Under the pieces are notes generated by a model. It was not told where the DNA came from. It did not search any database and worked only from the letters and a program-made list of their open reading frames with translations. A program made the position numbers and the translations under genes. Below, piece after piece: positions 34,494 to 43,730 of a DNA stretch of 64,000 bases. Source of the DNA: Sulfuricurvum sp. (GTDB taxonomy: Bacteria; Campylobacterota; Campylobacteria; Campylobacterales; Sulfurimonadaceae). Numbering within the stretch: position 1 is the stretch's first letter; each line of letters opens with the position of its first letter. The stretch spans positions 208,215 through 272,214 of the forward strand of contig JAQTTG010000004.1 in the NCBI GenBank assembly GCA_028710885.1, read 5' to 3'.

Positions 34494-35374
34494 TCGGGTT
34501 TCGTCTCTTTTTAACATTGAATTGGCTTTTAATGGCATTGCCCTCTTCATGGCGAAAAGCTTTTTTTATTGCTCTTAGCAACGCCGCTTATGTATTTGAC
34601 CGCCGTCGCAAAAAAATTATCCGACAAAATCTCAGTTTTGCTTTTCAAAATACCTTGTCATTGGAAGAACAAGAAGAGATAGAGCGGTATTGTTACCGCA
34701 ATTTGGCACTTAATTTTTTACAAGTCATGGAAAATCGACACAATAATACCTCGGATCTCGCATCAAAAGTGACGTTTGAGAATCGGCACATTGTCGATGA
34801 ACTTTTGGCACAGAATAAAGGGATTATTTTTGTATCGGCTCATTTTGGAAACTGGGAGCTTGGTGCATCGGCACTTGCATCTTTAATCACACCGCTCACC
34901 TCTATCTATAAAGCGCTAGATAATCAAAATTTTGAACCGTATTTAGTCGAAGCCCGTCAACGACACAATATCAAATTGGTTGAGAGAAACGGTGCTCTTA
35001 AACACCTCGCACGTGCATTAAAAAACCATCATTCCGTCTCTTTATTAATAGATCAGTCAATCAATGTACGCCAAGGTATTGCTGTTAAGTTTTTTGATCA
35101 TTTGACCTATCACTCGCCCGCAGCGGCAAACCTCTCTTATAAATATAATGCCCCAATCGTCCCTTTGTACATTACTCGTGTTGAAAACGATGAACACTAC
35201 ACCATTACCTTTTTTGATCCAATTTATGTTGAGGATGAGACAGAAAAGAGTATTAAGATTGCAACCCAACGCCAAGTAGCTATACTAGAAGAGGTAATTC
35301 GAAAAAATCCAAAATTATGGTTCTGGTGCCACAAACGGTGGAAGGGAGAGCACCCTGAAATTTATGCCGGATAG
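34490..35374 (+). CDS. htrB: Lipid A late acyltransferase (HtrB/LpxL-like)
   Basis: Transfers a fatty acyl chain to Kdo-lipid A at the inner membrane; 294 residues. An N-terminal hydrophobic stretch (about 3-32) is followed by the catalytic motif HFGNWE in IFVSAHFGNWELGASAL (H-x4-E), DQSINVRQGIAVKFFDH and LWFWCHKRWKG, the usual LpxL-family end. It starts within waaC (ATGA, 4 nt) and its end overlaps the convergent dUTPase gene by 13 nt. The acyl chain used is not evident. Confidence 0.93.
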   Translation: MIGFRLFLTLNWLLMALPSSWRKAFFIALSNAAYVFDRRRKKIIRQNLSFAFQNTLSLEEQEEIERYCYRNLALNFLQVMENRHNNTSDLASKVTFENRHIVDELLAQNKGIIFVSAHFGNWELGASALASLITPLTSIYKALDNQNFEPYLVEARQRHNIKLVERNGALKHLARALKNHHSVSLLIDQSINVRQGIAVKFFDHLTYHSPAAANLSYKYNAPIVPLYITRVENDEHYTITFFDPIYVEDETEKSIKIATQRQVAILEEVIRKNPKLWFWCHKRWKGEHPEIYAG

Positions 35375-36042
35375 GCAGTTTCAAGGGCTTTGTATAACTC
35401 TTCAGGGCTCATCTCAGGATTTGTTTCCCATCCGTTTTTCATCACTGCATTATCTTCCAAACCGTTCCAAATCTTGATATAGTTCCCCTCTTTGTATCCG
35501 TGATCCTGACGGAACTGATTGAGAATATTTTTACCGACATACAAACGATATAACTCCGTCGCATTCAGCGCACCCAGATACGCCAGTTCAAAAAACTCCT
35601 CGACCAATGCACCAACCATCTCCGCAGATATAGGGATCAATGAAAGGCGCATCACGTTCTCGATTTTGGTCATCAGAAGTTCATCCGTTCCGAATTTAAG
35701 AGGTGCATCGCTGTTTACTTTTTGGTATTCCGGAGTGTTGAACATACTTTTTGAAAGTTCTTCCATCGTTTCCGCACCGTTTGAAAACTCTAGCAACAAA
35801 CTCATCACGAAATGCCACACATCGACGATCTCGATTTGGAGATTGTCGTAATCTGTCGGTTGTGCGATACTTTTCCAGTGTTTCCATCCGAATGAATCGA
35901 TCATCTCGGCAGATTCCATGTAAATACAACGACGCCAATTGATTTTTTTACCTTGTTTGGTAACCCCTTTTTCCCATCCGATACCATTCGTCGCATCATT
36001 TAATTTTTGTTGCAGTTCTAACATACAGAGCAATTTATTCAT
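35362..36042 (-). CDS. dut: Dimeric all-alpha dUTP diphosphatase
   Basis: Hydrolyses dUTP to dUMP, keeping uracil out of DNA; this is the dimeric MazG-related type used by Campylobacter and trypanosomatids, not the trimeric beta-type. The 226-residue protein has metal-binding helices MESAEMIDSFGWKHWK and IEIVDVWHFVMS (E-x-x-D), and VGALVEEFFELAYLG. AAAGGA stands before the ATG at 36042. Together with the hypoxanthine glycosylase at 3355 it represents base-damage defence in this genome. Confidence 0.94.
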   Translation of the reverse strand: MNKLLCMLELQQKLNDATNGIGWEKGVTKQGKKINWRRCIYMESAEMIDSFGWKHWKSIAQPTDYDNLQIEIVDVWHFVMSLLLEFSNGAETMEELSKSMFNTPEYQKVNSDAPLKFGTDELLMTKIENVMRLSLIPISAEMVGALVEEFFELAYLGALNATELYRLYVGKNILNQFRQDHGYKEGNYIKIWNGLEDNAVMKNGWETNPEMSPEELYKALETAYPA

Positions 36043-36087
36043 ATCAATCCTTTAAAAAGTTTATAATTATACGGTAATATTCCACCC

Positions 36088-36264
36088 ATGGAAAAAATAA
36101 ATTGTCATAAATGCATCTATTATTTCGTTACGTGGGAAGCAAACCAGCCACACGGTTGCAAAGCGTACGGATTTAAAAGTAAAATGATCCCCTCAATGAT
36201 CGTTCAGAGTTCGAGCGGCAAGCCATGCAGTTTATTTCAGCTCAAAGCTCCCGTTTCCAAGTAA
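36088..36264 (+). CDS. Tiny four-cysteine protein, unknown function
   Basis: A 58-residue frame beginning MEKINCHKCIYYFVTW with cysteines at 6, 9, 24 and 47 and histidines at 7 and 22, followed by GCKAYGFKSKMIPS and SSGKPCSLFQLK. The C-x2-C...C...C pattern suggests one bound zinc or iron. I recall similar short proteins in other Campylobacterota but cannot name the family. A TATAAT (36062) or TAATAT (36075) box precedes it; no clear ribosome site is seen. The last 23 nt overlap the convergent YhbP-like gene. Amino-acid pattern rather than expression supports it. Confidence 0.7.
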   Translation: MEKINCHKCIYYFVTWEANQPHGCKAYGFKSKMIPSMIVQSSSGKPCSLFQLKAPVSK

Positions 36265-36649
36265 TCTTTTTTCCGAATCCCAAAGTATTATCGGTCATTT
36301 TGACCTCATCGAGGCGTATAACCCATAACGTCGGATTCATGACCCGTGCGTAGGGAAATGCTTCAAAATAGAGCCTTTTTTGAGTATCGGGACACTGTTC
36401 CATCACTCCGCTAAACTGAATCCCCTGAATTTTTCCCACCGTTTTGGTCTCCAATGCGACCGTTCCTGCAACGTGAGCATTTTGGGAAACATTACCCATA
36501 TGCTCCGTCGTCTCGTCCGAGGCGACAATAAAAATCTTCTCGACCTCATCATACGCATAAAACATCGAACAGCACCATAGCCGCTCGCCTAATGTTGCAA
36601 GGGTTAAAAGGTGATGTTTTTGGATAAAAGAGACGATTTTTTTATCCAC
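36242..36649 (-). CDS. yhbP: YhbP/UPF0306-family flavin-binding-fold protein
   Basis: A 135-residue split-barrel protein of the pyridoxamine-phosphate-oxidase-like fold. Its segments HHLLTLATLGERLWCCSMFYAYD, VAGTVALETKTVGKIQGIQFSG and the end LDEVKMTDNTLGFGKKITWKRE closely match E. coli YhbP. The function of that family is unknown; flavin or haem binding is typical of the fold. It overlaps the OvoB-like gene by 8 nt and may be the last gene of the ovothiol-type operon. Confidence 0.88.
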   Translation of the reverse strand: MDKKIVSFIQKHHLLTLATLGERLWCCSMFYAYDEVEKIFIVASDETTEHMGNVSQNAHVAGTVALETKTVGKIQGIQFSGVMEQCPDTQKRLYFEAFPYARVMNPTLWVIRLDEVKMTDNTLGFGKKITWKREL

Positions 36650-37805
36650 GCAGTGCTCCGCTTAGTTTTTCCAGCGCTTCTTCTAAAACAGTGGTAGGGA
36701 CTGCAAAATTGAGCCGCATAAAGCCCGATCCCTCTTTTCCGAAGCTCAGCCCAGGACTGAGTCCCAATCCCGCTTTATGGACAAAAAATTCCCGCAATTC
36801 CCGATCTCCGAGTCCAAGTGCCCTGCAATCGAGCCATGCCAAATAGGTCGCTTCAGGTGCACGCCACCCTATCATAGGGTTCTCACTGATCCATTTTTCG
36901 ATCATCTGCGTATTGGCAGTTAAATGTGCCAAAAGCTTTTTATGCCATTCACCGCCCTCGGTGTAAGCCGTTTCAAATGCCACATGAGACAATGCCGCAC
37001 CATCCCCAAAATGGACACGATGAGCCTCATCTTCATACAATTTTCTAACTTTCTCATCCGCAATACACACGCTCGAAATCGAAAAGCCCGCCATATTAAA
37101 CGTTTTCCCCGGACCTATGAGGGTAATCGTATTTGCTAACAGTTTATCAGAGAGTGCAGCAATAGGGGTATGAATATGGGGTATATAAACGATGTCGGAG
37201 TGAATCTCATCGCTAATGATACGGATACCGTGTTCCAGACACAACGCTCCGAGTGTTAAAAGTTCATCCCGACTCCACACACGCCCGATCGGATTATGGG
37301 GTGAACAAAGCAATAGCAGTTTGGTTTTCGGTGTAATCTGAGAACGCAAAAGGTCGATATCAAAATGGTATCTTCCTTCTCTGTCTTGTTTGAGAGAATG
37401 GAGAAGCAACTGACGGTTATTCTCTTTGACCATGCTATAAAACGGCGGATAGACGGGGTCCATGACGATCACCTCATCCCCGACCTCGCTCAAAGCCCTT
37501 ATGGCGCACCCGATCGATGCCACCACGGAGGGAGAGTAACTGAGCCATTCGCGTTTTATGTCAAACGAGTGATGTTCCCTCATCCAGTGTATCTGAGACA
37601 TAAAAGCACGCTCACTCATGATTTCATATCCAACGACCGGATGGAGGAGTCTCTTTTGCAACGCATGAATAACACACTCAGGTGTCGCAAGATCCATGTC
37701 TGCAACCCACATCGGTATCACCGCTTCGGTATGAAAAAGTTTCTCCCTCAGCGTATATTTTTCAGCATTGGAACCGCTCCGATCAATGCTGCGAAACTCA
37801 TCCAT
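36642..37805 (-). CDS. ovoB: PatB/MalY-type PLP C-S lyase, probable OvoB
   Basis: A 387-residue fold-type I PLP enzyme of the cystathionine beta-lyase/MalY-PatB group. It has SPSVVASIGCAIRAL, CSPHNPIGRVWSRDEL, DEIHSDIVY and the PLP-binding Lys in IGPGKTFNMAGFS. On its own it could be a cystathionine beta-lyase. Because its start overlaps the 3-prime end of an OvoA gene by 8 nt, I infer the OvoB role: cleaving the 5-histidylcysteine sulfoxide to release 5-thiohistidine. No separate methionine gene is adjacent. Confidence 0.85.
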   Translation of the reverse strand: MDEFRSIDRSGSNAEKYTLREKLFHTEAVIPMWVADMDLATPECVIHALQKRLLHPVVGYEIMSERAFMSQIHWMREHHSFDIKREWLSYSPSVVASIGCAIRALSEVGDEVIVMDPVYPPFYSMVKENNRQLLLHSLKQDREGRYHFDIDLLRSQITPKTKLLLLCSPHNPIGRVWSRDELLTLGALCLEHGIRIISDEIHSDIVYIPHIHTPIAALSDKLLANTITLIGPGKTFNMAGFSISSVCIADEKVRKLYEDEAHRVHFGDGAALSHVAFETAYTEGGEWHKKLLAHLTANTQMIEKWISENPMIGWRAPEATYLAWLDCRALGLGDRELREFFVHKAGLGLSPGLSFGKEGSGFMRLNFAVPTTVLEEALEKLSGALRG

Positions 37806-39216
37806 ACCGTTTTACCCATCGCTCATGCATTTGAACGATATGCGCATACTTTTTCGATTCGTTTTCACCCTCACCGACTGCATAACGAAATCCCGCATGC
37901 TGGATAAAATGACGTCGGAATGCATAACGAGAAGCGGATACGATCTCATTGCCGCTCGATATCCACGATCCCCCTTTAATAAGGTTATGCTTACCGTCAA
38001 ACGTCGGTTCGGAAAAATCATCGTACCACGGATGGGTCACAAACCCCTCATACGCATCCATCTGCGTTTGTGTCCACTGCCATACGTTGCCTACAGCATC
38101 GTACACATCTCCGTGTGCAAAGGTATCGATCGGAACCGATGAGGCGTAGTGGGAAAGATTGATATTGGAACGCTGATCGTCAAAGATTTCGTCTAGAGCA
38201 TTCCCCTCTTGTGCCATCATGACCCACTCTGCTTCGCTCGGGAGACGATACGTTTTCCCCTCCTGAGCACTTTTCCATCGACAAAACGCTTCCGCTTCGA
38301 GAGCATTAACCTCTACCGGCCAGTTATACGGCATCTCAATCTCTTGAGTCAACGTCCGGAATGTGTAACTTCCGTCTTCTTGCAAAACCCAAAATGGCGG
38401 ACACGTAACATTACGGATTTGGAGATATTTTAATCCCTCTTCATCCCACCATCTGGACGTAGAGTATCCCCCCGCCGCAACGAAATCCATAAACTCCCCA
38501 TTACTCACCAAATATCGGGATACACTAAAGGGTTCAATGACACGAGTGATATTGCCATATTCATTGTCCCAACCATATATCCCATTATCTTCGCTACCTT
38601 TTCCCAAACGGATCTCACCCCCGTTAAAATCTATAAGAAGATTTTCAGGTGCATCTCCGAAAATAGGACAAATCGGGAAATTGTCACTGGAGTGGACAAA
38701 CCGTATCGGCATTTGTCGATGAAGTACGCTGGAGGTCTCAATATGGATTCGCTCATGCTCAATGCCCATCCATATTGCCCAGAAGGGATCATCTTTGAGG
38801 ATCGGAAGCCTCATAGGCATTGAGGTAATCATCTGATCTACGAGTTCCCGCACGCGCTGACGATACGCTCGCACGTCATTCACACTCGGCCATTTGAGGG
38901 AATCACTGCTGGCATCCCATGTCATCTCATCGACACCGACGGCAAATAATTGCTCAAAATGGGGATTGATACGTTCTTGCAATGCTCCGGATGCTACTAA
39001 TTTATTGATGTAAAAAATCGCCGTATGCCCAAAATAGAAAATCATCGGATGACGGGTCGGTTCGGATTGCAGATAAAAAATATCATCAGAGATCAACAGA
39101 TCAAAAAGCGATTCAAAAAGATCATAACTCTGATGAAAATAGCTTCTCAGTGATTCACGCTTAGCAGAGATATCGTCCCCATCCAACCGTACTGACTTCA
39201 TCTGTCTGTGTAACAC
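37798..39216 (-). CDS. ovoA: 5-histidylcysteine sulfoxide synthase (OvoA, no methyltransferase domain)
   Basis: A non-haem-iron enzyme that joins cysteine to histidine as the sulfoxide, the first step to ovothiol. The 472-residue protein has an N-terminal DinB-like domain with the iron ligands H154, H158, E160 region (IEHERIHIETSSVLHRQ) plus a His in YFGHTAIFYINK, and an FGE-sulfatase-type domain (about 200-460; GWDNEYGNITRVIEPFSVS, LPSEAEWVMMAQ, VGNVWQWT, KGGSWISSGNEI, FRRHFIQHAGFRYA). Standard OvoA has a further C-terminal methyltransferase of about 250 residues; it is absent here, though in some genomes it is a separate gene. EgtB-like activity is the alternative, but IEHERIHIETSSVL and GWDNEYG favour OvoA. 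Confidence 0.88.
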   Translation of the reverse strand: MLHRQMKSVRLDGDDISAKRESLRSYFHQSYDLFESLFDLLISDDIFYLQSEPTRHPMIFYFGHTAIFYINKLVASGALQERINPHFEQLFAVGVDEMTWDASSDSLKWPSVNDVRAYRQRVRELVDQMITSMPMRLPILKDDPFWAIWMGIEHERIHIETSSVLHRQMPIRFVHSSDNFPICPIFGDAPENLLIDFNGGEIRLGKGSEDNGIYGWDNEYGNITRVIEPFSVSRYLVSNGEFMDFVAAGGYSTSRWWDEEGLKYLQIRNVTCPPFWVLQEDGSYTFRTLTQEIEMPYNWPVEVNALEAEAFCRWKSAQEGKTYRLPSEAEWVMMAQEGNALDEIFDDQRSNINLSHYASSVPIDTFAHGDVYDAVGNVWQWTQTQMDAYEGFVTHPWYDDFSEPTFDGKHNLIKGGSWISSGNEIVSASRYAFRRHFIQHAGFRYAVGEGENESKKYAHIVQMHERWVKRYG

Positions 39217-39272
39217 GACTCTGTCCTTTTTCCGTTTTAGTGTATTTTACCCTATTTAGATATAAGCCTCGA

Positions 39273-39278
39273 TATACT
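39273..39278 (+). promoter_or_regulatory. -10 box six bases before the yfiH-like start
   Basis: TATACT ends 6 nt before the ATG at 39285 and no Shine-Dalgarno sequence is seen, again suggesting a leaderless mRNA. Confidence 0.4.
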
Positions 39279-39284
39279 CACTGT

Positions 39285-40040
39285 ATGAAAACAATTTCTT
39301 CACCTCTTCTCTCATCGTTTACGGATGTAACCGCCGTCTTTACCACACGACACGGCGGTATTTCTAAGCCTCCCTATACCAGTGCAAATCTCGCCTTTCA
39401 TGTTGGAGATAACCCTATGGATGTCGTGAAAAACCACGATTTGCTTGCAGAAAAACTGGGCTATACTCGCCAATCACTGATTCATATGCGCCAAATCCAC
39501 TCAGATCAGATTATCCTTGTCAATGAAACTTTAAATTTTGATACCCCACCTGAATGCGATGCACTGATTACTAACCGTCCACATACGCCTCTTATGGTTA
39601 TGAGTGCCGATTGCACAGGAATTTTGATTTATGATCCGGTAGAAAAAGCTATAGGAGTAGTTCATGCGGGACGCGCAGGAGCGCTAAACAGCATCCTCCA
39701 AAAAACGATTAAAACAATGGAAAAAGCGTTTGGATGTATGCCCAATAATCTTCGTATTTTATTTGGGCCATCCATCGGTGGGTGTTGTTATGAAATTAAT
39801 GAAATGATTAGTGCAGAGTGTGAGAATAAAGGGTATAGTAATGCATTGCGCAGAGAGGATAAAAAACTGTTTTTAGATGTCAATACAATTCTTCTGCAGC
39901 AACTCAAGGAGATGAATATCCCCTTAGAGCACATCGAAGTGATGCGTGAATGTACGTCATGCAAAAGCGACGAGTATTTCTCCTATCGAGCGGATAACCA
40001 ACACACCGGACGTATTGCGGGTCTCATTATCCTGCGATAA
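39285..40040 (+). CDS. YfiH/LACC1-family purine nucleoside phosphorylase-like enzyme
   Basis: A 251-residue member of the DUF152 (YfiH, once called polyphenol oxidase) family; human LACC1 and bacterial homologues act on purine nucleosides. It has FTTRHGGISKPPYTSANLAFHVGDNP, the zinc ligands in MSADCTGILIYDPVEKAIGVVHAGRAGAL (Cys, His) and FGPSIGGCCYEI, and CTSCKSDEYFSYRADN. The ATG at 39285 gives normal family length; an in-frame GTG 45 nt upstream would add residues unlike the family. The 3-prime end overlaps the convergent dxs gene by 14 nt. Confidence 0.9.
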   Translation: MKTISSPLLSSFTDVTAVFTTRHGGISKPPYTSANLAFHVGDNPMDVVKNHDLLAEKLGYTRQSLIHMRQIHSDQIILVNETLNFDTPPECDALITNRPHTPLMVMSADCTGILIYDPVEKAIGVVHAGRAGALNSILQKTIKTMEKAFGCMPNNLRILFGPSIGGCCYEINEMISAECENKGYSNALRREDKKLFLDVNTILLQQLKEMNIPLEHIEVMRECTSCKSDEYFSYRADNQHTGRIAGLIILR

Positions 40041-41844
40041 CCTTCGCGGCTAATTGCATCGGAAGAAGCCCCAATGACTCTTCGACGAGCTTGGTGTTAC
40101 CGTGTTTGATAAATTCATCATCGTATTCAAAACTTACAATCCGAACATCGGTAATTTTCTCTTCAGATAACCACTCTAACAATGCACTTCCCACTCCCCC
40201 CATACGTGAGGAATCGCTAAAAACATACCATTTTTTGTGGCTCTGAGCCATTTGATGTAACATCTGCGTATCCAACGGTTTTACGAAACGCAAATCAAGA
40301 AGTGAAGGTTTTTCATCCATAAATGCCATCGTTTGAGCTGCACGGCCAACCCCATTTCCATATCCAATAAATAATATCTCAGATTCATTGGAAATCAATA
40401 ATTGCGCTTTTCCAGTTTCAAATGGAATTGATGCAGGAAGATCAGCTTCCAAAAAAGCTCCACGTGGATAACGTACCGAACATGGATGAGTATAACTTGC
40501 AGCATACTCAATGATATGATGAAACGATTTTTCATCTCGCGGAGCGCATAACGTCATATTAGGAATCAAACGTAAAAAACTGATATCATAAGCACCTTGA
40601 TGGGTCTCTCCGTCTTCTCCGACAATACCGGCACGATCCAGCGCAAAAACGACAGGTAAATCCATCAAGCAAACATCATGGATAATTTGATCATACCCTC
40701 GTTGTAAAAATGTTGAATAAATGGTGCAAAATGGTTTAAACCCCTCCTTTGCCAATGCACCCATCGATGTTACAGCATGCTGTTCAGCAATAGCTACATC
40801 CCAAAATCGATTAGGATATTTTTCCATCAGTTGTGTTAATCCTGTACCACTTGGCATAGCAGCAGTCACCCCTACTATCTTATTATTCTTATCGGCTTGT
40901 ATCATTAATGCTTCAGCATAAATTTGCGTTGCATTTTTTACACTGCTTTTAGTATTCGCAGTACCGCTTTTAAGATCAAAAGGAGAGACACCATGCCATT
41001 TTTCATGTTTTCCCTCTGCAATCTCATACCCTTTGCCTTTGATTGTCTGCACATGAACCAAAACGGGCTTTCCCATCCCTTTAGCCATACTCAAAATATC
41101 AATCAGAGATTTTAAATCATGCCCATCTACAGGACCAATATATTCAATCCCCATCTCTTCAAATAATATTCCTGGAGTAATGAGTTTAAATGATTCTTCA
41201 AAGCGTTTCGCCAGATAGTGAGCTCCCTCACCGAAATTATCGACAAACTGCTCTGTTTTTCGTTTAAAACGCTGATAAAAAGGGCTAGCCATTGCAGAGC
41301 TTAGCATTCTGCTAATTGCACCGATCGGTTTAGCGATGCTCATCTCATTATCATTGAGGATAATCACCATCGGATATTTACGATCTCCAAGTTCATTAAG
41401 AGCCTCGTATGCCATTCCAGCAGACATGGCACCATCACCAATAACGACGACGGGGATACGACTCTCCTGCTCATTTTTTAGTGCAATCGCTTTTGCGGCA
41501 CCCACACCTAAAGATATCGATGTGGAGCTGTGCCCAGCTACAAAATAGTCCATTGAAGATTCAGAAGGTTTCGTATAACCACTAAGACCGTCAAACTGAC
41601 GTAATGTTGCAAATTCTTCCCATCGGTCTGTTAAAAGTTTATGCGCATACGATTGATGAGAGACATCAAAGATAAAAGGATCTTTTGAAGCATCAAACAC
41701 TTTGTGCATCGCAACAATTATTTCAGTCGCTCCAAGTGTAGAACTTAAATGCCCACCATTTGTACTTACTACTTCTAAAATACGATCTCGAATATTTTGA
41801 GATAGCGTTTCTAGCTCTGACAAAGTAAAATTCTTAATATTCAT
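40027..41844 (-). CDS. dxs: 1-deoxy-D-xylulose-5-phosphate synthase
   Basis: First enzyme of the MEP isoprenoid pathway, joining pyruvate and glyceraldehyde-3-phosphate with thiamine diphosphate; 605 residues. It has the ThDP motif GDGAMSAGMAYEALNELGDRKYPMVIILNDN, GPVDGHDL, VAIAEQHAVTSMGALA, DRAGIVGEDGETHQGAYDISFLR and the C-terminal transketolase domain. It is the last gene of the fliFGH unit, 75 nt after fliH; the same position holds in Campylobacter jejuni. Confidence 0.97.
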   Translation of the reverse strand: MNIKNFTLSELETLSQNIRDRILEVVSTNGGHLSSTLGATEIIVAMHKVFDASKDPFIFDVSHQSYAHKLLTDRWEEFATLRQFDGLSGYTKPSESSMDYFVAGHSSTSISLGVGAAKAIALKNEQESRIPVVVIGDGAMSAGMAYEALNELGDRKYPMVIILNDNEMSIAKPIGAISRMLSSAMASPFYQRFKRKTEQFVDNFGEGAHYLAKRFEESFKLITPGILFEEMGIEYIGPVDGHDLKSLIDILSMAKGMGKPVLVHVQTIKGKGYEIAEGKHEKWHGVSPFDLKSGTANTKSSVKNATQIYAEALMIQADKNNKIVGVTAAMPSGTGLTQLMEKYPNRFWDVAIAEQHAVTSMGALAKEGFKPFCTIYSTFLQRGYDQIIHDVCLMDLPVVFALDRAGIVGEDGETHQGAYDISFLRLIPNMTLCAPRDEKSFHHIIEYAASYTHPCSVRYPRGAFLEADLPASIPFETGKAQLLISNESEILFIGYGNGVGRAAQTMAFMDEKPSLLDLRFVKPLDTQMLHQMAQSHKKWYVFSDSSRMGGVGSALLEWLSEEKITDVRIVSFEYDDEFIKHGNTKLVEESLGLLPMQLAAKVIAG

Positions 41845-41919
41845 CTTCTACTGCAATCCTAAAAATATATAATGTTAAAAATTAGCTCAATTATAAAAGT
41901 CATACATCCATAAAAGACT

Positions 41920-42690
41920 TTAAGATTCAAGTAAGAGTGAACGTTTAAGTCTCTCATAACGCTTTTTAATCTCTGAATCAATATTCCCTACATCACTAAT
42001 CGCGACCACCCCGCCAGGACTAATTGCACGATCAGATAATACTTCCACATGAGAAAGTGAACCTACTTTTTCTGAAATAAATCCATGATCAGCAGGATTA
42101 ACGCGAAGAGTTATTTTGGATGCGTCTTTCAATTCTTCAATCAAATCATTTGATAGTTTTGCTGCGATTTTAGCACTACTCTCCTGTGTTTCAATCCCTA
42201 TAACCTCTTTAGCAATATCCATTGCCGTATGTGTAAGTTCTTTTTGTATACCTTGAAGAGCCACAGTAAATTCAGAAGCCGCATTTTCAAGTGTTTTAAC
42301 TGATAATGCCAATTGATCATGAGATTGCTCTTGACGACCAGTATTTTGCGCCTGTTCTTGCATGATTCCTGCAGCTAAACCTTCTTCATAGCCTACTTTT
42401 TTTGCCTCTTCCAAAGCAAAAGAATGCTCTTCTTGCAGCGATTCAAGACGCATCTGCATTTTAATCACATTTGAACTCATCTCATCGGCTTTTTTCATAA
42501 GTGACTCAATCAGTTCATCTTTGGACGAGCCAGAGCTTTGTTGACGCCGTTCTACAAATGAATCTGAAAGATTACTCATCTCTTCAGAAGCTTCACGAAT
42601 ACTTGCACCTGAAAGTGAAGAGAGTATTTTGAATTGATATTTACTGATAGTATGGGCACCGGAACGATCGTGCTGAATTACCACATCCAT
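41920..42690 (-). CDS. fliH: Flagellar assembly protein FliH
   Basis: Controls the FliI ATPase in flagellar type III export; 256 residues, cytosolic. Long helical charged stretches occur in the middle (about 55-165, coiled-coil), and the C-terminal FliH domain has TAMDIAKEVIGIETQESSAKIAAKLSNDLIEEL and LRVNPADHGFI. It starts 5 nt after fliG. Sequence conservation of FliH is low, so position between fliG and dxs also supports the call. Confidence 0.92.
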   Translation of the reverse strand: MDVVIQHDRSGAHTISKYQFKILSSLSGASIREASEEMSNLSDSFVERRQQSSGSSKDELIESLMKKADEMSSNVIKMQMRLESLQEEHSFALEEAKKVGYEEGLAAGIMQEQAQNTGRQEQSHDQLALSVKTLENAASEFTVALQGIQKELTHTAMDIAKEVIGIETQESSAKIAAKLSNDLIEELKDASKITLRVNPADHGFISEKVGSLSHVEVLSDRAISPGGVVAISDVGNIDSEIKKRYERLKRSLLLES

Positions 42691-42695
42691 CTAAA

Positions 42696-43721
42696 TTACT
42701 CCACCATTTCTTCAGAATCACCCAATTGTAATACACCTTGTTCAGCCAAAGCTTGAACTGCATCCACAATTTTTCTCTGCGCGCTATCAACCTCTTTAAC
42801 TTTAACAGCACCAAGAAACTGCATCTCTTCGGCAAATGCCTCTTTTGCTCTTTGAGACATATTGGCATAAAATTTTTCTTTAAGTTCATCCGGAGAACTT
42901 TTAAGTGCAAGCATGAGATCATTTTTATCAACAGTTTTGAGAATTTCACGAATTGCATTCCCATCAAGATCAACAATATCTTCAAATGTAAACATCATCT
43001 CTTTAATGGATGTTGCAAGTTCCTGATCGAGTTGTTCAATTTGTGATAATGTAGATTTAGACGCTTTTGCCCCTAAACGGTTAAATATATCTGCCACTGA
43101 ACGTGGACCGCCAACTTCAACTTTATAGGTTGCCAATGCTTCTAGTTTCGATTCGAGAACAGCACTGACACGCTTGATAATAGAAGGTGAAATGTCCCCG
43201 AGTTTTGCCATACGCATCGCCACTTCAGCACGTAAATCATCAGGAAAAATATAGAGTGTCTCTGCAGCCGAAGATGGGTCCATATGAGCTAAAATTAACG
43301 CAATCGTTTGTGGATGCTCCGTCATAATGAAATCAGACAATTGTTGCGGTTTAATTTTAGACAAATATGCAAAATTTTGCGTACTTTGCATTGTCTTACT
43401 TAAACGTTCTAAGACTTTTTTTGCTTCTTCTGGCCCTAATGCTTTGTATAAAATTTCACGTGCATATTCCATACCGCCTGAGTTTAAATACTGATTAGAC
43501 TGAATAATGGCATAAAATTCTTCCATAACAGCTGCCCCAATATTTTTTTCTATAGAACGGTTGTTGGCAATATATTTTGAAATTTCAGTAATAGCTTCAA
43601 CATTCATCCGTGAAAAAATAGCTGCTGTTGTATCTTCTCCAAGTTGAATTAATAATATTGCAACTTTTTCAGCCATTCCCATTTCTTCAAAATATGCCTG
43701 CTGATTCGGGTTTAGATTCAT
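42696..43721 (-). CDS. fliG: Flagellar motor switch protein FliG
   Basis: Rotor protein that converts ion flow through the stator into torque and binds CheY-dependent switch parts; 341 residues. Visible are KVAILLIQLGEDTTAAIFSRM, the EHPQTIALILAHMDPSSAAETL middle motif, and the C-terminal torque helix MFTFEDIVDLDGNAIREILKTVDKNDLMLALK with its charged residues. It lies 9 nt after fliF and 5 nt before fliH. Confidence 0.97.
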   Translation of the reverse strand: MNLNPNQQAYFEEMGMAEKVAILLIQLGEDTTAAIFSRMNVEAITEISKYIANNRSIEKNIGAAVMEEFYAIIQSNQYLNSGGMEYAREILYKALGPEEAKKVLERLSKTMQSTQNFAYLSKIKPQQLSDFIMTEHPQTIALILAHMDPSSAAETLYIFPDDLRAEVAMRMAKLGDISPSIIKRVSAVLESKLEALATYKVEVGGPRSVADIFNRLGAKASKSTLSQIEQLDQELATSIKEMMFTFEDIVDLDGNAIREILKTVDKNDLMLALKSSPDELKEKFYANMSQRAKEAFAEEMQFLGAVKVKEVDSAQRKIVDAVQALAEQGVLQLGDSEEMVE

Positions 43722-43730
43722 CTATTATTC

